Below, in pieces: positions 26,191 through 35,291 of a stretch of DNA of 64,000 nucleotides; positions within the stretch are counted from its first letter, which is position 1, and each line of letters opens with the position of its first letter. Position numbers and translations under genes: made by a program. The notes beneath the pieces are model-generated. The model ran no database searches. It saw only the letters and a list, made by a program, of their open reading frames with translations, and was not told the DNA's origin. This DNA comes from Lentilactobacillus parabuchneri DSM 5707 = NBRC 107865 (lineage in GTDB: Bacteria > Bacillota > Bacilli > Lactobacillales > Lactobacillaceae): the NCBI RefSeq assembly GCF_001435315.1, contig NZ_AZGK01000002.1, positions 262,763 through 326,762 on the forward strand, in the 5' to 3' direction.

Positions 26191-27006
26191 TTATCGAACT
26201 AGGTATCCACCGTCAACTGGAATAATGGCTCCGTTAATGTAATTAGCAGCGTTACTTGCCAGATAAACTGAGATGCCCATGAGCTCGTATGGTTCACCCC
26301 AATGCCCCGCTGGAATCCGGCCCAATATTTCGTTATTACGAGATTCATCGGCTCGAATCGGTTCTGTGTTAGCTGTTTTTATATATCCCGGCGCGATTGC
26401 ATTCACCTGGACATTGTAAGCAGCCATCTCACTTGCAAAAGCTTTTGTTAATCCAGCCACACCATGTTTTGCTGCTGTGTATGACGGGATAAACTTGCCA
26501 CCTTGGAAAGAAAGCATTGATCCTATGTTGACGATCTTTCCGGATCTTTGCTTGGCAAATTCTTTGGAGGCTGCTAATGACAAGTGGTAAACAGCGGAAA
26601 GATTGATCGCGATTACGTTATCCCAGTCTTCATCATTTGATTGAAGTAAAGGGTTCCGTTTAATCATTCCAGCATTGTTAACTAAGATGTCAATGTGGCC
26701 GAACTTTCTCATGGCTTCAGATACTACTTTGTCAGCAATTCCCTCTTTTGTTAAGTCAGCCTGCATGAATTCGACTCTTTGTCCTCGATCTTCAATTAAC
26801 TTACGGGTATCATCCCATCCTTGCTCACCAAAAGTTGGAATAAATACATCCGCACCAGCTTCCGCCATTGCAACGGCATATCCTTGACCTAAACCAGTGT
26901 TACCACCCGAAATAATTGCAACCTTACCCTTCAGGCTGAACCACGACATCTTAAATTGATTAAGAGATTCAGTATTATGGTTAATTTCTTCTTTTGATTG
27001 TGCCAT
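26191..27006 (-). CDS. kduD: 2-dehydro-3-deoxy-D-gluconate 5-dehydrogenase
   Basis: A 271-aa SDR that would reduce 2,5-diketo-3-deoxygluconate to 2-keto-3-deoxygluconate. It shows SGGNTGLGQGYAV as the cofactor loop, NNAGMIKRNPL, IGSMLSFQGG with the active-site Ser, and YTAAKHG with Tyr and Lys. GRIPAGHWGEPYELMG is the KduD-like C-terminal stretch. AAGGAGG lies 9 nt before the ATG, 17 nt after kduI. This order supports the KduD role better than for the paralogue at 6536-7321. A 20-residue N-terminal extension precedes the fold. Confidence 0.92.
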   Translation of the reverse strand: MAQSKEEINHNTESLNQFKMSWFSLKGKVAIISGGNTGLGQGYAVAMAEAGADVFIPTFGEQGWDDTRKLIEDRGQRVEFMQADLTKEGIADKVVSEAMRKFGHIDILVNNAGMIKRNPLLQSNDEDWDNVIAINLSAVYHLSLAASKEFAKQRSGKIVNIGSMLSFQGGKFIPSYTAAKHGVAGLTKAFASEMAAYNVQVNAIAPGYIKTANTEPIRADESRNNEILGRIPAGHWGEPYELMGISVYLASNAANYINGAIIPVDGGYLVR

Positions 27007-27023
27007 CGAATTTTTCCTCCTTG

Positions 27024-27869
27024 TTATCGCAACTCATGCATGTTAACCGCGTCCATATCGTCATATGTCTGGTTTTCACCACACATTGCCCAGATAAAGG
27101 AATAATTTGTGGTTCCAACACCACAGTGAATTGAGAAGCTTGGGTTAACAACTGCTTGGTCAGGCTCCAACCAAATGTGCTTAGTATTATTTGGAGTACC
27201 CATAAAGTGTGCTACTCGAGTATCCTTGGAACCAAATTCTGTGTAAAGATACGTTTCCATTCGACGTGCATGAGTATGAGCTGGCATTGTATTCCAAGAA
27301 TTACCAGGTTCCAGGACTGTGTAACCCATTTGTAATTGACAAGTATCCATAATCGACGCATCAATATACTTATGAATAGTCCGTTTATTCATATGTTCTT
27401 GGTCGCCCATTGGCATAGCGATCGCATCTTTATAAGCTAATTTTTTGGATGGATATGCCCGGTGAGCAGGTGTAGACACAACATAAAATTTTGCAGGATT
27501 TGAAGCTTCAGTTGACTCAAAGACGACACTCTTAGTGCCCATGCTGATGTAATAACCATCATGAGGTTCAATATCTTCGGTCTGGCCATTAATTGTTACC
27601 TTACCTTTACCGCCAATGTTAATAAATCCCATTTCACGGCGTTGTAAGAAGAAATCTACACCTAATTGTTTGTCTAACATAATTTCTAGTGGGGAATCAG
27701 TTGGCGTAATTCCACCAAAGATCATTCGGTCGTTATAAGTATAGGTTAAGAGGATATCTCCAGGGCTGAAGATCTTTTCCATTAAAAATTGATCCCGCAA
27801 CTCATCAGTATTGTAGTGATCGATATCCTTAGGACTATGTGCATATTTGGTAACCATGTTAAAAGCCAT
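27024..27869 (-). CDS. kduI: 5-keto-4-deoxyuronate isomerase
   Basis: A 281-aa cupin-fold zinc enzyme that isomerises 5-keto-4-deoxyuronate, formed spontaneously from unsaturated uronate. The zinc ligands sit in MPAHTHARRMETYLY (His198, His200, Glu205), with a further His downstream. The length is that of KduI. GGAGG lies 9 nt before the ATG. It is the first gene of the operon, behind IclR-type inverted repeats and a near-cre box, and links the GH88/GH105 hydrolases to kduD, kdgK and kdgA. Confidence 0.95.
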   Translation of the reverse strand: MAFNMVTKYAHSPKDIDHYNTDELRDQFLMEKIFSPGDILLTYTYNDRMIFGGITPTDSPLEIMLDKQLGVDFFLQRREMGFINIGGKGKVTINGQTEDIEPHDGYYISMGTKSVVFESTEASNPAKFYVVSTPAHRAYPSKKLAYKDAIAMPMGDQEHMNKRTIHKYIDASIMDTCQLQMGYTVLEPGNSWNTMPAHTHARRMETYLYTEFGSKDTRVAHFMGTPNNTKHIWLEPDQAVVNPSFSIHCGVGTTNYSFIWAMCGENQTYDDMDAVNMHELR

Positions 27870-27887
27870 TATTAAGTTCCTCCATAT

Positions 27888-27914
27888 ATTTCCTATTTGG
27901 AAATAGGTGTTTCC
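27888..27914. promoter_or_regulatory. IclR-type operators before kduI
   Basis: ATTTCC-TATTT-GGAAAT (27888-27904) and the overlapping GGAAA-TAGGTG-TTTCC (27899-27914) lie in the 5' leader of kduI. The first recurs before the iclR gene and the second before GH88. Confidence 0.7.
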
Positions 27915-27988
27915 TATTTCTACATTTATAGTATATAACGGAATTATAAAAAAACAAGAGGTTTTTTGAAAGTGGATAACACTAAAGT

Positions 27989-28025
27989 ATAAAGCGCTTA
28001 CACAAACGCTGGCATACCGGCGTTT
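27989..28025. promoter_or_regulatory. Near-cre box and hairpin upstream of kduI
   Basis: ATAAAGCGCTTACA (27989-28002) resembles cre in reverse orientation. It is identical to the site at 63986-63999. A 9-bp stem (28004-28012 with 28017-28025) follows directly. The rest of the 27870-28242 gap shows no gene. Confidence 0.6.
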
Positions 28026-28221
28026 AGTATTTAATTTAAATTTTAATTTTTATTGCTTCTAGTAGCTAACTGATTAAGTCCTCTGATTAAGTTGTTATGA
28101 GGCTTAAAAAAATTTAGATTCCATTTCCTGAGTAGACAGTCAAGTTACCATTGATTAATGTTATATTAGCTAATAATTTATTTATAAGAAGTTGTGAAAT
28201 TGCCACTAAAATTGACATATA

Positions 28222-28276
28222 AAAAGGTGGGATAGGGTTGAACTACTTCTGTAGTTCAGTCTCTATCTCACCTTTT
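28222..28276 (-). terminator. Terminator overlapping the iclR 3' end
   Basis: On the minus strand AAAAGGTG...TGAACTAC pairs with GTAGTTCA...CACCTTTT around AGAA and is followed by T. It includes the last codons and the stop of the IclR gene. Confidence 0.75.
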
Positions 28277-29001
28277 GTTTTGGACAACGCTTTAATAACC
28301 CTTGATTTATACGAAGGCGTTAGTCGGAACTTTGGCATGCTTATACTAATTGCTGCAATTGCTCGTCCATGATTTACAATTGGCATTGCAATACAGTAGC
28401 CGCCAACCTCTTGTTCTTCGTCGTCAATAGCATATCCAAGTTGTTTAACCTTTGCAATTTCTGAGATTAATTCCTTTTCGTTGGTGATGGTATATGGTGT
28501 GAACGGCTTTAGTTCTCGTCCCTTCAAGTAGGCATCTAGTTCGTTCTTATCATAGGTACCTAAAACCGCTTTACCAATTCCAGAACTATACAATTCTCGT
28601 GCCATACCAATCTTTGAGGTCATGTAAATACCTTGATGTTTTGGCTCCAACTTATTAACATAGACCACTTTATTTTTTTGAGGGATTGCTAAATGAATAG
28701 TTTCATCTATAAGCAATTGAAGTCGCTCTAAGGCAGGCCTAGTAAGATCTACTAAGTTGGTCGTGGTTGTTCTCGCAGCACCAAATTTTATCATTGCTGG
28801 ACCCAGGTAGAATTCCTTGGTGTCAACCGTTCGTGATACATAGCTCAAGTATTCCAAGGTTGATAGTATTTTGGAAATGGTTGGTGGATTAATTGCTGTA
28901 TCTTTTGAAAGTACCTGGACACTCTTTGGCTTTCCATCTGATAAACTATCTAAAATCTGCGATGCTTTAACCAAAACAGTTCCGTACAGTTTTTCAGTCA
29001 T
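28243..29001 (-). CDS. IclR-family regulator, KdgR-like
   Basis: A 252-aa IclR protein: N-terminal winged helix (KASQILDSLSDGKPKSVQVL, then PPTISKILSTLEYLSYV) and C-terminal effector domain with the typical GIGKAVLGTY, GYAIDDEEQEVGGYCIAMPI and AISISMPKFRL segments. GGGAGGG lies 7 nt before the ATG. It sits between the kdu-kdg operon and GH88. Inverted repeats built from TTTCC and GGAAA precede all three units, so it is likely the local pectin regulator (KdgR role) and autoregulated. The inducer is probably a keto-deoxy uronate, from the family's known members. Confidence 0.88.
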   Translation of the reverse strand: MTEKLYGTVLVKASQILDSLSDGKPKSVQVLSKDTAINPPTISKILSTLEYLSYVSRTVDTKEFYLGPAMIKFGAARTTTTNLVDLTRPALERLQLLIDETIHLAIPQKNKVVYVNKLEPKHQGIYMTSKIGMARELYSSGIGKAVLGTYDKNELDAYLKGRELKPFTPYTITNEKELISEIAKVKQLGYAIDDEEQEVGGYCIAMPIVNHGRAIAAISISMPKFRLTPSYKSRVIKALSKTKGEIETELQK

Positions 29002-29031
29002 TCAGTTACCCTCCCAGTAATCTCTGTAGTG

Positions 29032-29048
29032 ATTTCTTATTTGGAAAT
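29032..29048. promoter_or_regulatory. IclR-type operator before iclR
   Basis: ATTTCT-TATTT-GGAAAT has the same 5-nt centre and right arm as the site at 27888-27904, 31 bp upstream of the regulator start. Confidence 0.65.
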
Positions 29049-29206
29049 TATTATAGTCGAAAAGCATAAATTTGTCGAATCATATAGTCTCATATGCATC
29101 AAGAGCTATTGAAAAGAATATGAAGTTCGTTAATTTTATAAGTTGATTTCTCGCAGTTAATGGGTACAGAGTTGAGTTATGGGTGGCACAAATCATTTTT
29201 CTAACG

Positions 29207-30361
29207 CTACCAAATTGAGAAATCTTTACCTAACAATCTTAAGATTCCCTCTATATAGAAGTAATCTGCATAGATAATTCGATCTGCTTTTGGTTGGTTT
29301 GGGTTATTTTTAACGGATCCATTTGTAATAATCCCATCGGTATCAACATCATAGTCTGCATAATTTTTATCAAGATTTTTTAAAATTTTGACAGCTGCAT
29401 TAATGTATACTTGTTGCTCTAATTCAGGAACGTGTTTGCTAATTTCAAGTAACCCACAAGCTGCAATGGCTGAAGCGGACGAATCAAATTGCCCAGGATC
29501 TTTTGGTGCACGAAAATCGACAAGAGAATAATAATTACTTTGTTCAATATTTGCCAAGAAATAGTGAGCAGCACGTCTGGAGGTATCTAAGTACTTTTCG
29601 TCTTTAGTATGGAGGTAGCTTAAGGCAAAACCGTAAATAGCCCAAGCTTGTCCCCTCGACCATGATGAACCTGTTCCATATCCTTGACCACCAAGAGTTT
29701 TCAATAATTCACCATTTTTTGGATTGAAAATGCAAATATAATTTACAGATCCATCCGTACGAACGTGATTATTCATGACTGTATTGGCATGGGTTCTTGC
29801 GATGTAATCAAATCTAAGATCTCCTGTTAGATCTCTTGCCCAATATAATAGAGAGAGATTCATCATGGAATCAATAATTACCCAACCATTACGTTTACCG
29901 CTTTCATCAGGATTACATGCTTTAATAAATTTACCAACCGGGTTGTAGCGCCCATTCAATAAATTAGCAGCATGCAGACCACGTGCCATAGAGCGTTTAT
30001 TTTTAGTTAATCGGTAGTCTGCAACAGCAGTATGTTGCCACATAAAGCCTATGTCGTGATCTAGGCCCATAAAGTTTGCAAAGGCATCGTCCAGTCGTTT
30101 TTCAGTATATTGAGCATAAGTACGGTAATACTTTGTGCCTGTTGCATGATACAGTTGCCAAAGAATTCCAGCCCAAAAACCATTAGTCCACCAAGTAATA
30201 TTCCTGTTTCCTTCATCTTCGTAGTAACCATTTACGGGGATATAAGGGATTCCAGTCGATACTCTTTTGATTTCAGCAGGAATCTTTTTCTTGATTTTAT
30301 TAAATACTTGTTGCGCCCAAAAGTTTACCTCCGTATCTTTCTCATTACTTCTTTGTTGCAT
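29207..30361 (-). CDS. GH88 unsaturated glucuronyl/galacturonyl hydrolase
   Basis: A 384-aa alpha6/alpha6-barrel enzyme of family GH88 that removes 4,5-unsaturated uronates from oligosaccharide ends. The two catalytic Asp regions are visible in GLDHDIGFMW (near residue 100) and WVIIDSMMNLSLLYWA (near 165), along with GTGSSWSRGQAWAIYGFAL. GAGG lies 7 nt before the ATG. There is no signal peptide, so it is cytoplasmic. It is a single-gene unit behind an inverted repeat shared with kduI. It complements GH105; chondroitin- or pectin-derived substrates are both possible. Confidence 0.9.
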   Translation of the reverse strand: MQQRSNEKDTEVNFWAQQVFNKIKKKIPAEIKRVSTGIPYIPVNGYYEDEGNRNITWWTNGFWAGILWQLYHATGTKYYRTYAQYTEKRLDDAFANFMGLDHDIGFMWQHTAVADYRLTKNKRSMARGLHAANLLNGRYNPVGKFIKACNPDESGKRNGWVIIDSMMNLSLLYWARDLTGDLRFDYIARTHANTVMNNHVRTDGSVNYICIFNPKNGELLKTLGGQGYGTGSSWSRGQAWAIYGFALSYLHTKDEKYLDTSRRAAHYFLANIEQSNYYSLVDFRAPKDPGQFDSSASAIAACGLLEISKHVPELEQQVYINAAVKILKNLDKNYADYDVDTDGIITNGSVKNNPNQPKADRIIYADYFYIEGILRLLGKDFSIW

Positions 30362-30414
30362 ATGATCACCTCATCTAAGTTATTGCTGTTGTGTTAAAAG
30401 ACAACGAATTCCAT

Positions 30415-30436
30415 ATAGGAAAGCATAATTTCCTAT
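30415..30436. promoter_or_regulatory. IclR-type operator before GH88
   Basis: ATAGGAAA (30415-30422) and TTTCCTAT (30429-30436) are perfect 8-bp arms with a 6-nt spacer, the same geometry as GGAAA-N6-TTTCC at kduI. Confidence 0.72.
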
Positions 30437-31048
30437 TGTAACCATTATCAGTATAATTGTGCCTACAAATAATTCAAGACATTTCTATAAAATTCTCAAA
30501 AATTCAATTAGTAAAGAAACGATTGTTAGCTTAGGTGTTTAATATTAGAAAAATGATTTTTCTCACCAAATGGGAAAAGTTGTTTCAATATATTTATGGC
30601 TAACACACCACCTTATACAGTAGCAACCGAAGTATGCCATGAAAGCGGGTGAACAACATGGGTAACCACTGCCATTTTCACAGTAATTGTGCATTGGAAT
30701 TGCTTAGTGGGGGACCACGTGGGGTGTATCAATACTGGCCTAGATGTTTTATAGGAATCATAATTACCCTTTTTAACTTATGGAGGAAACTAAGTTAAAA
30801 ATAAACGACTTTTTCGATTGATAAGAAAAAGTCGTTGTTGTACTTACTTATTATTATTTGAAAGCGAACAGAGCGTTTTTGAAGTCAAGGGTAATATTAT
30901 TTACATATTTTTTTATGAAAATATCGGTATAATGAGTTTAGTAGACGGTACGACTAGTGGGTAAAACGTGTATTATCTTGGGGCAATTGTAAAAGATGTT
31001 TTTACTCACGCTTCCGTCTTCTTGAATTAAGAATATCTATATATTTAA
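30437..31048. other. Intergenic region without a supported gene
   Basis: Short frames near 30600-30790 lack family features and good ribosome sites. A terminator-like stem, AACGACTTTTTC (30804-30815) with GAAAAAGTCGTT (30825-30836), lies in the middle and may belong to a lost gene or small RNA. Confidence 0.5.
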
Positions 31049-31984
31049 TTAATTATCTACGTGGCGATCGCCAATCTGATACTTATCGGCATTTTCAAAT
31101 AGATATTCTACAGTTCTAGGTTTTCTGCCGGTGACAGCCTGAAAGTCATTGGACTGAATGGCCATTTGACCATTTCTAATTGATTGGCCAAACGTTACCA
31201 TTCCTTCAGAAGAAAACGGTGCTGCAGAGCCTTTCTTGAATTTCCCTTCGGTTGTACGTGGAACCCCCATTTTATCAAAAATTGCATACTGTTCATCGTC
31301 TGAAACTTCGTTATACCTTACCGAGTTGCTCGTTGCCTGGTTGCCGATATTTATGAAGTCTGTGATCGTTAATTGTTCTGGACCATTAATATTCAAAATT
31401 ATGTGATGAAGGTATGGATTAGCAATTGCATGCGCAGCGGCAATCGCACAATCTTCTCTGGAAATGTAAGCCATTTTTCCAGCACCTTGATTGTTTGCGA
31501 GCACACCTGAGTCAGCTATGGCAAAGTAGTTTGTAATCATTGCTTCAGCATATTGTGAGTTACGAAGGAAAATATAGTCTAGTTCAGTGGCTTCGATATA
31601 TGACTCTGTCCAAGCATGATCGATTTTTTCAATGCTGGGCATAGTTGGATCAGTAGCATTTACCAAAGAAGTATAAATGATTTTTTTCACATTTCCCTTA
31701 ACACAAGCATCGATTACATTTTTATGTGCTTGTCGTCTCCTTTTACCAACAAATGGCATTGAAATAAGTAAAACCGTATCCGCATTTTCAAAGATTGATA
31801 CGAGTCCATCAACATCGTTAAAATCTGCCACCGCGGTTTTAATACCTTGTTTGGCATATTCTTTAATACCTTGCTTTGTGGGGGCAGTAAATAGCAAACT
31901 TTCCTTAGGCACGAGGGACTGGATTTTGCTGGCAACAATACTTCCAAAATTGCCATCAACACCTGTTACAATATTTTTCGTCAT
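31049..31984 (-). CDS. NmrA-like NAD(P)-binding oxidoreductase
   Basis: A 311-aa atypical SDR of the NmrA/QOR2 type: N-terminal TKNIVTGVDGNFGSIVASKI is the dinucleotide-binding strand-loop-helix. IIYTSLVNA, YIFLRNSQYAEAM and MAYISREDCAIAAAHAI are typical of the group, which lacks the classical Tyr-x3-Lys. GGAGG lies before the ATG. It is divergent from a LysR regulator, with 110 bp between them, which is a usual arrangement for a stress- or quinone-related reductase and its regulator. The substrate is unknown. Confidence 0.82.
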   Translation of the reverse strand: MTKNIVTGVDGNFGSIVASKIQSLVPKESLLFTAPTKQGIKEYAKQGIKTAVADFNDVDGLVSIFENADTVLLISMPFVGKRRRQAHKNVIDACVKGNVKKIIYTSLVNATDPTMPSIEKIDHAWTESYIEATELDYIFLRNSQYAEAMITNYFAIADSGVLANNQGAGKMAYISREDCAIAAAHAIANPYLHHIILNINGPEQLTITDFINIGNQATSNSVRYNEVSDDEQYAIFDKMGVPRTTEGKFKKGSAAPFSSEGMVTFGQSIRNGQMAIQSNDFQAVTGRKPRTVEYLFENADKYQIGDRHVDN

Positions 31985-32094
31985 AATTGAATCCTCCTTG
32001 ATAATTATTTCACATAAAGTTTAACACGGAGACGTTCTGTTTCTGAAATCAAATCAGATGCCCTCCCCAACATAAAGATAGTCAAAGGAAGCAA

Positions 32095-33006
32095 ATGAAA
32101 ATGGATGAGAAACTCAGATATTTTTTATATGCTGCACAAACGTTAAGCTTTAAGAAAGCTGCTGCGCATTTTTTTGTATCTGCTACTGCTGTGAGTAAGG
32201 GTGTTTCTAGCCTAGAGGATGAAATTGGCGTTAAACTTTTTAACCGCCATAATAATTCAATTGAACTTTCTCAGGCTGGCCAAGCATTTTACGAAAATAC
32301 CAAGTATCTATTATCGGATTATCAGCATGCAGTTGATATTGCTAGGGACTCTAATAGAACCGTTAAGAAACACATCACAATTGGTTTCTCAAGTATTTAT
32401 GAAGCAGAGTTGCTTTCTCTGGTATTAAACGATTATGTAAATAATCATTTAGATGTTGAAATCAAACTAAAGCATCGCAGTGTTGAGCAGTTAAAGCAAG
32501 CAGTTGCAGACAGGATGATTGATGTGGCATTTACATTTACAAATGTAGAGCGACAAGATGATCTGTATTCGGAAGTACTATACCGTGGTGACTACGTTGT
32601 CGGGGTTTCGAGCAAAAACCCAGTTGCTAATAAAGAAAAAATATCTACAAACCAATTGAGTCAACAAAAGGTTGGTTTATACAGCCAATACAGTTCAGAA
32701 GTTGCAGAAAAACTATTTGTTCAAAGCATAGAGAATCTTGGGTTTTCAATTAGGAGTGTGCAGCAATTTGAATCTTATGAGTTGCTAATGCTATCTGTAG
32801 CTTTAAGTCAATGTATAGTTTTCATCCCTAGGATATTTGTTAAAAATTGGAATTTTCCTGGATTGCGTTTTGTAGAAACTAAACCTAAGTTTGATACTTA
32901 TGAGTTTGTGGCTTGGACGAAGCAGCCGTGTACTAGAGAAGTCTCTTCATTAATAGCATATATCAGAAATAATTTACAGCATGCCATAAAAAATCAATTA
33001 ACTTAA
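32095..33006 (+). CDS. LysR-family transcriptional regulator
   Basis: A 303-aa LysR protein: N-terminal helix-turn-helix (KLRYFLYAAQTLSFKKAAAH, SATAVSKGVSSLEDEIG, LFNRHNNSIELSQAG) and a substrate-binding domain with ITIGFSSIYEAELLSLVL. AAAGGA precedes the ATG. It most likely controls the divergent NmrA-like reductase. No clear T-N11-A motif was assigned in the short intergenic region. Confidence 0.88.
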   Translation: MKMDEKLRYFLYAAQTLSFKKAAAHFFVSATAVSKGVSSLEDEIGVKLFNRHNNSIELSQAGQAFYENTKYLLSDYQHAVDIARDSNRTVKKHITIGFSSIYEAELLSLVLNDYVNNHLDVEIKLKHRSVEQLKQAVADRMIDVAFTFTNVERQDDLYSEVLYRGDYVVGVSSKNPVANKEKISTNQLSQQKVGLYSQYSSEVAEKLFVQSIENLGFSIRSVQQFESYELLMLSVALSQCIVFIPRIFVKNWNFPGLRFVETKPKFDTYEFVAWTKQPCTREVSSLIAYIRNNLQHAIKNQLT

Positions 33007-33171
33007 ATCATAGTTTTAGGAGAAATTATACAACCGAAGAAATCAAAAACTATGATTGCTACTGTTATTTAAATATACTGAAATCCAAATCTTCAAATTA
33101 TTGAGAGTGAAAAAACTTTCGCAGAGAATGCCCTAACTAAAACCAGAACATTTTCTTACCTTCAGATTCCC

Positions 33172-33684
33172 ACGACGGCTGAAGACTCAGGACTTATGGT
33201 GGATGTATTCATGGTGGTGCAATGGGGCTAGGGAACTGGACTCCGTCGGTTGAATTCAACATATTTGTGAATCCCGAAGCAGCAAAAATCGTGTTAAATT
33301 CAGGTATTCCTTTAACGATGGCTCCGTTAAATGTTACTCACAAGGCCCAAATTCTTTCAATTGATTCTATCAAAAATCAAGTTGCTTACACATTCTATGG
33401 GTTACTAGAATTTTTCGAACGATATCATGAAACGCCAAAGTGGGGGTTCAAAGGGGTCCCTCTACATGACCCTTGTACTATTTGCATGGCTTATTGATCC
33501 ATCCATGTTTGAGAGCAAGCTAATGAATGTTGATGTTAAGAACAGAGGAGATTTAACTGATGGCGAAACGGCTTGCGATTATTATGAATTAACTGATAAG
33601 CCCAAGAATACTACTGTTCTTTTGGGAATTGATCGTGAGAGGTTCATTCAGTTAATTATGGATTCACTGAAATCCTTTAGTTAA
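33172..33684 (+). pseudogene. Nucleoside hydrolase remnant (RihB/RihC type)
   Basis: The N-terminal half is missing. From about 33206 the frame reads [19 protein letters not shown], the conserved region after the mid-protein GGA motif of inosine-uridine nucleoside hydrolases. It continues to HDPCTI near 33480, where a frameshift occurs. The other frame resumes with [11 protein letters not shown] and ends with a family-like C-terminus (DRERFIQLIMDSL) at 33684. The 5' truncation and the frameshift show a dead gene. Confidence 0.82.
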
Positions 33685-33689
33685 TCTTT

Positions 33690-34040
33690 TACCATTTGTT
33701 ATTAAAGGTTTTGAGAATTTGCGTACTGATCAATACTTTGTGAACCAAGTCAAACAGATAATGGAACGCCAGCGATCTGGCAAGCCTGGATTTTTTACAA
33801 TGAATGGCCGAGTTTTACTACATTTGTTAAAAGCAATGCAGAAGCTCGGCTATCACTATCCGGAAGATGCCGGGATTGGTTCATATGAGGATTTGGATTG
33901 GATGGAAATTATTCAACCCGGGATAAGCTGTATTCACCAAGATTCTTTCAATTTGGGAGTAACGACCGTAAAATACTTTAGTAAACAAACTTGAAGATCA
34001 TAAAACTAAGCATTTCAAGCCCAACTTGATTGAGGTGCCC
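33690..34040 (+). pseudogene. LacI-family regulator remnant (C-terminal part)
   Basis: Frame fragments give GKPGFFTMNGRVLLHLLKAMQKLGYHYPEDAGIGSYEDLDW, the end of a LacI effector domain (split here into its GFFTMNG and IGSYEDLDWMEI parts). A stop at 33992 interrupts it and family-like residues continue in another frame. The DNA-binding part is gone. It was probably the regulator of the adjacent nucleoside hydrolase. Confidence 0.75.
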
Positions 34041-34049
34041 ACTACACTT

Positions 34050-34088
34050 AAGAAACGTGGATCATATTAATGATCTGCGTTTCTTTGT
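34050..34088 (+). terminator. Terminator after the pseudogenes
   Basis: AAGAAACG plus GGATCAT pairs with ATGATC plus CGTTTCTT around ATTA, with T residues following. Confidence 0.7.
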
Positions 34089-34162
34089 TTGTTCCGAGAA
34101 TTATCAACATACCTTATGAATTAATGTGGAAATTGAATTTTGGCTTTTTAATAAAAACCCCG

Positions 34163-34210
34163 TTAACTTATTTAAGAGTGATGCTATACTTAGTCGTGAA
34201 AACGTTTACT
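34163..34210 (+). promoter_or_regulatory. lplA promoter with downstream cre
   Basis: -35 TTAACT (34163-34168), 16-nt spacer, -10 TATACT (34185-34190) with an extended TG. TGAAAACGTTTACT at 34197-34210 fits cre and lies just after the start of transcription, a position for roadblock repression. Confidence 0.7.
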
Positions 34211-34226
34211 AAATGAAAAGGTCGTG

Positions 34227-35291
34227 ATGACAATTCTTTATGTTGATATTTCAAACGGTTATAAGTACATTAAGGAACAACCAGAAATCGCTCAATGCCT
34301 TTCTGTCTACTTTATTACCAATGAAAAGTTTAAAGATTCCGTACTCTACTTTTATCGTCCAGTGGCACCACAGGTAATCGTTGGAGCAAATCAAAACGTA
34401 CACTTTGAAGTCGACCTGGATTATATCCACAGCCATGGAATAGCTTTAACCCGTCGCGGTGCAGGTGGTGGTGCAGTTTATGTTGACTCAGGGAATTTGA
34501 CGTACAGCTTTACTGTAAATGATGATGGCACTAACTACATGAACTTTAAACATTTTGCTCAACCAGTGATTGAAGTACTTCATTCAATTGGTGTGGACGC
34601 AGAAATGACCGGAAGAAATGATTTAACTGTAAATGGACAAAAATTTTCGGGGATGTCGACACTTAAGATCGGTGACCGCTTTACTTGTGGTGGCACACTT
34701 ATGTTAGATGTTGATTTAAAGGCTGCTAACGAAGCTTTAAACCCACCAAAATCTAAATTAAAATCGAAGGGGATTAAGTCAGTAAAGAGCCGCGTTACTA
34801 ATCTGAGACCTTATCTTAAGGGCGCATATACTGCCTTAACATCCGATCAACTACAAGAAATGATATTAAAACATGTATTCAATTCTTCGAGTCTTGATGA
34901 TATTCCAACGTATGTGATGACTAATGAAGATTGGGATAACGTTAAGCAAATTGCGAACAGTAAATTTGGGGATCCGGATTGGGTCATGGGTACAACCAAA
35001 ACATTTGCCAATTATCATACACGTCATTTTGAAGGTATAGGCACTGTTGGTATCAACTATTCTGTGGAAGACGGTATTATTACGCATGCTAAGGTGTATG
35101 GGGATTTTAATAACGCTGGTGGCAATTTGGAGCAAATTGAACACAGTTTAGTAGGGGCGCCATATAAACGTGATAATTTGATTGAAGCATTTAAAACTGG
35201 AGATGTTCAAACAAATATTGGTAATGTCTCTCCAGAGGATCTAGCGGATATGCTGTTGGATGATCAATATAAGGAGGAGCTGTCGAAATGA
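34227..35291 (+). CDS. lplA: Lipoate-protein ligase A
   Basis: A 354-aa ligase that activates lipoate with ATP and attaches it to lipoyl domains. LTRRGAGGGAVYVDSGNLTYSF holds the family RRxxGGG motif, here seen as RRGAGGGAV. NDLTVNGQKFSGMSTL carries the conserved lysine and KFSG, and the C-terminal accessory domain is complete. ATG at 34227 is preferred to the GTG at 34224 because of the GAAAAGG site. Its stop overlaps the start of the next gene (ATGA), so the two are translationally coupled. A cre box controls the promoter. Confidence 0.92.
   Translation: MTILYVDISNGYKYIKEQPEIAQCLSVYFITNEKFKDSVLYFYRPVAPQVIVGANQNVHFEVDLDYIHSHGIALTRRGAGGGAVYVDSGNLTYSFTVNDDGTNYMNFKHFAQPVIEVLHSIGVDAEMTGRNDLTVNGQKFSGMSTLKIGDRFTCGGTLMLDVDLKAANEALNPPKSKLKSKGIKSVKSRVTNLRPYLKGAYTALTSDQLQEMILKHVFNSSSLDDIPTYVMTNEDWDNVKQIANSKFGDPDWVMGTTKTFANYHTRHFEGIGTVGINYSVEDGIITHAKVYGDFNNAGGNLEQIEHSLVGAPYKRDNLIEAFKTGDVQTNIGNVSPEDLADMLLDDQYKEELSK

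Noticed and set aside
25988-26242. Antisense frames over kdgK and kduD ends.
   Set aside because: They are shadows of well-supported genes on the other strand.
30600-30795. Two short plus-strand frames, one with several Cys and His residues, upstream of a terminator-like stem.
   Set aside because: Weak ribosome sites, no family pattern; bacteriocin-like reading not supported.
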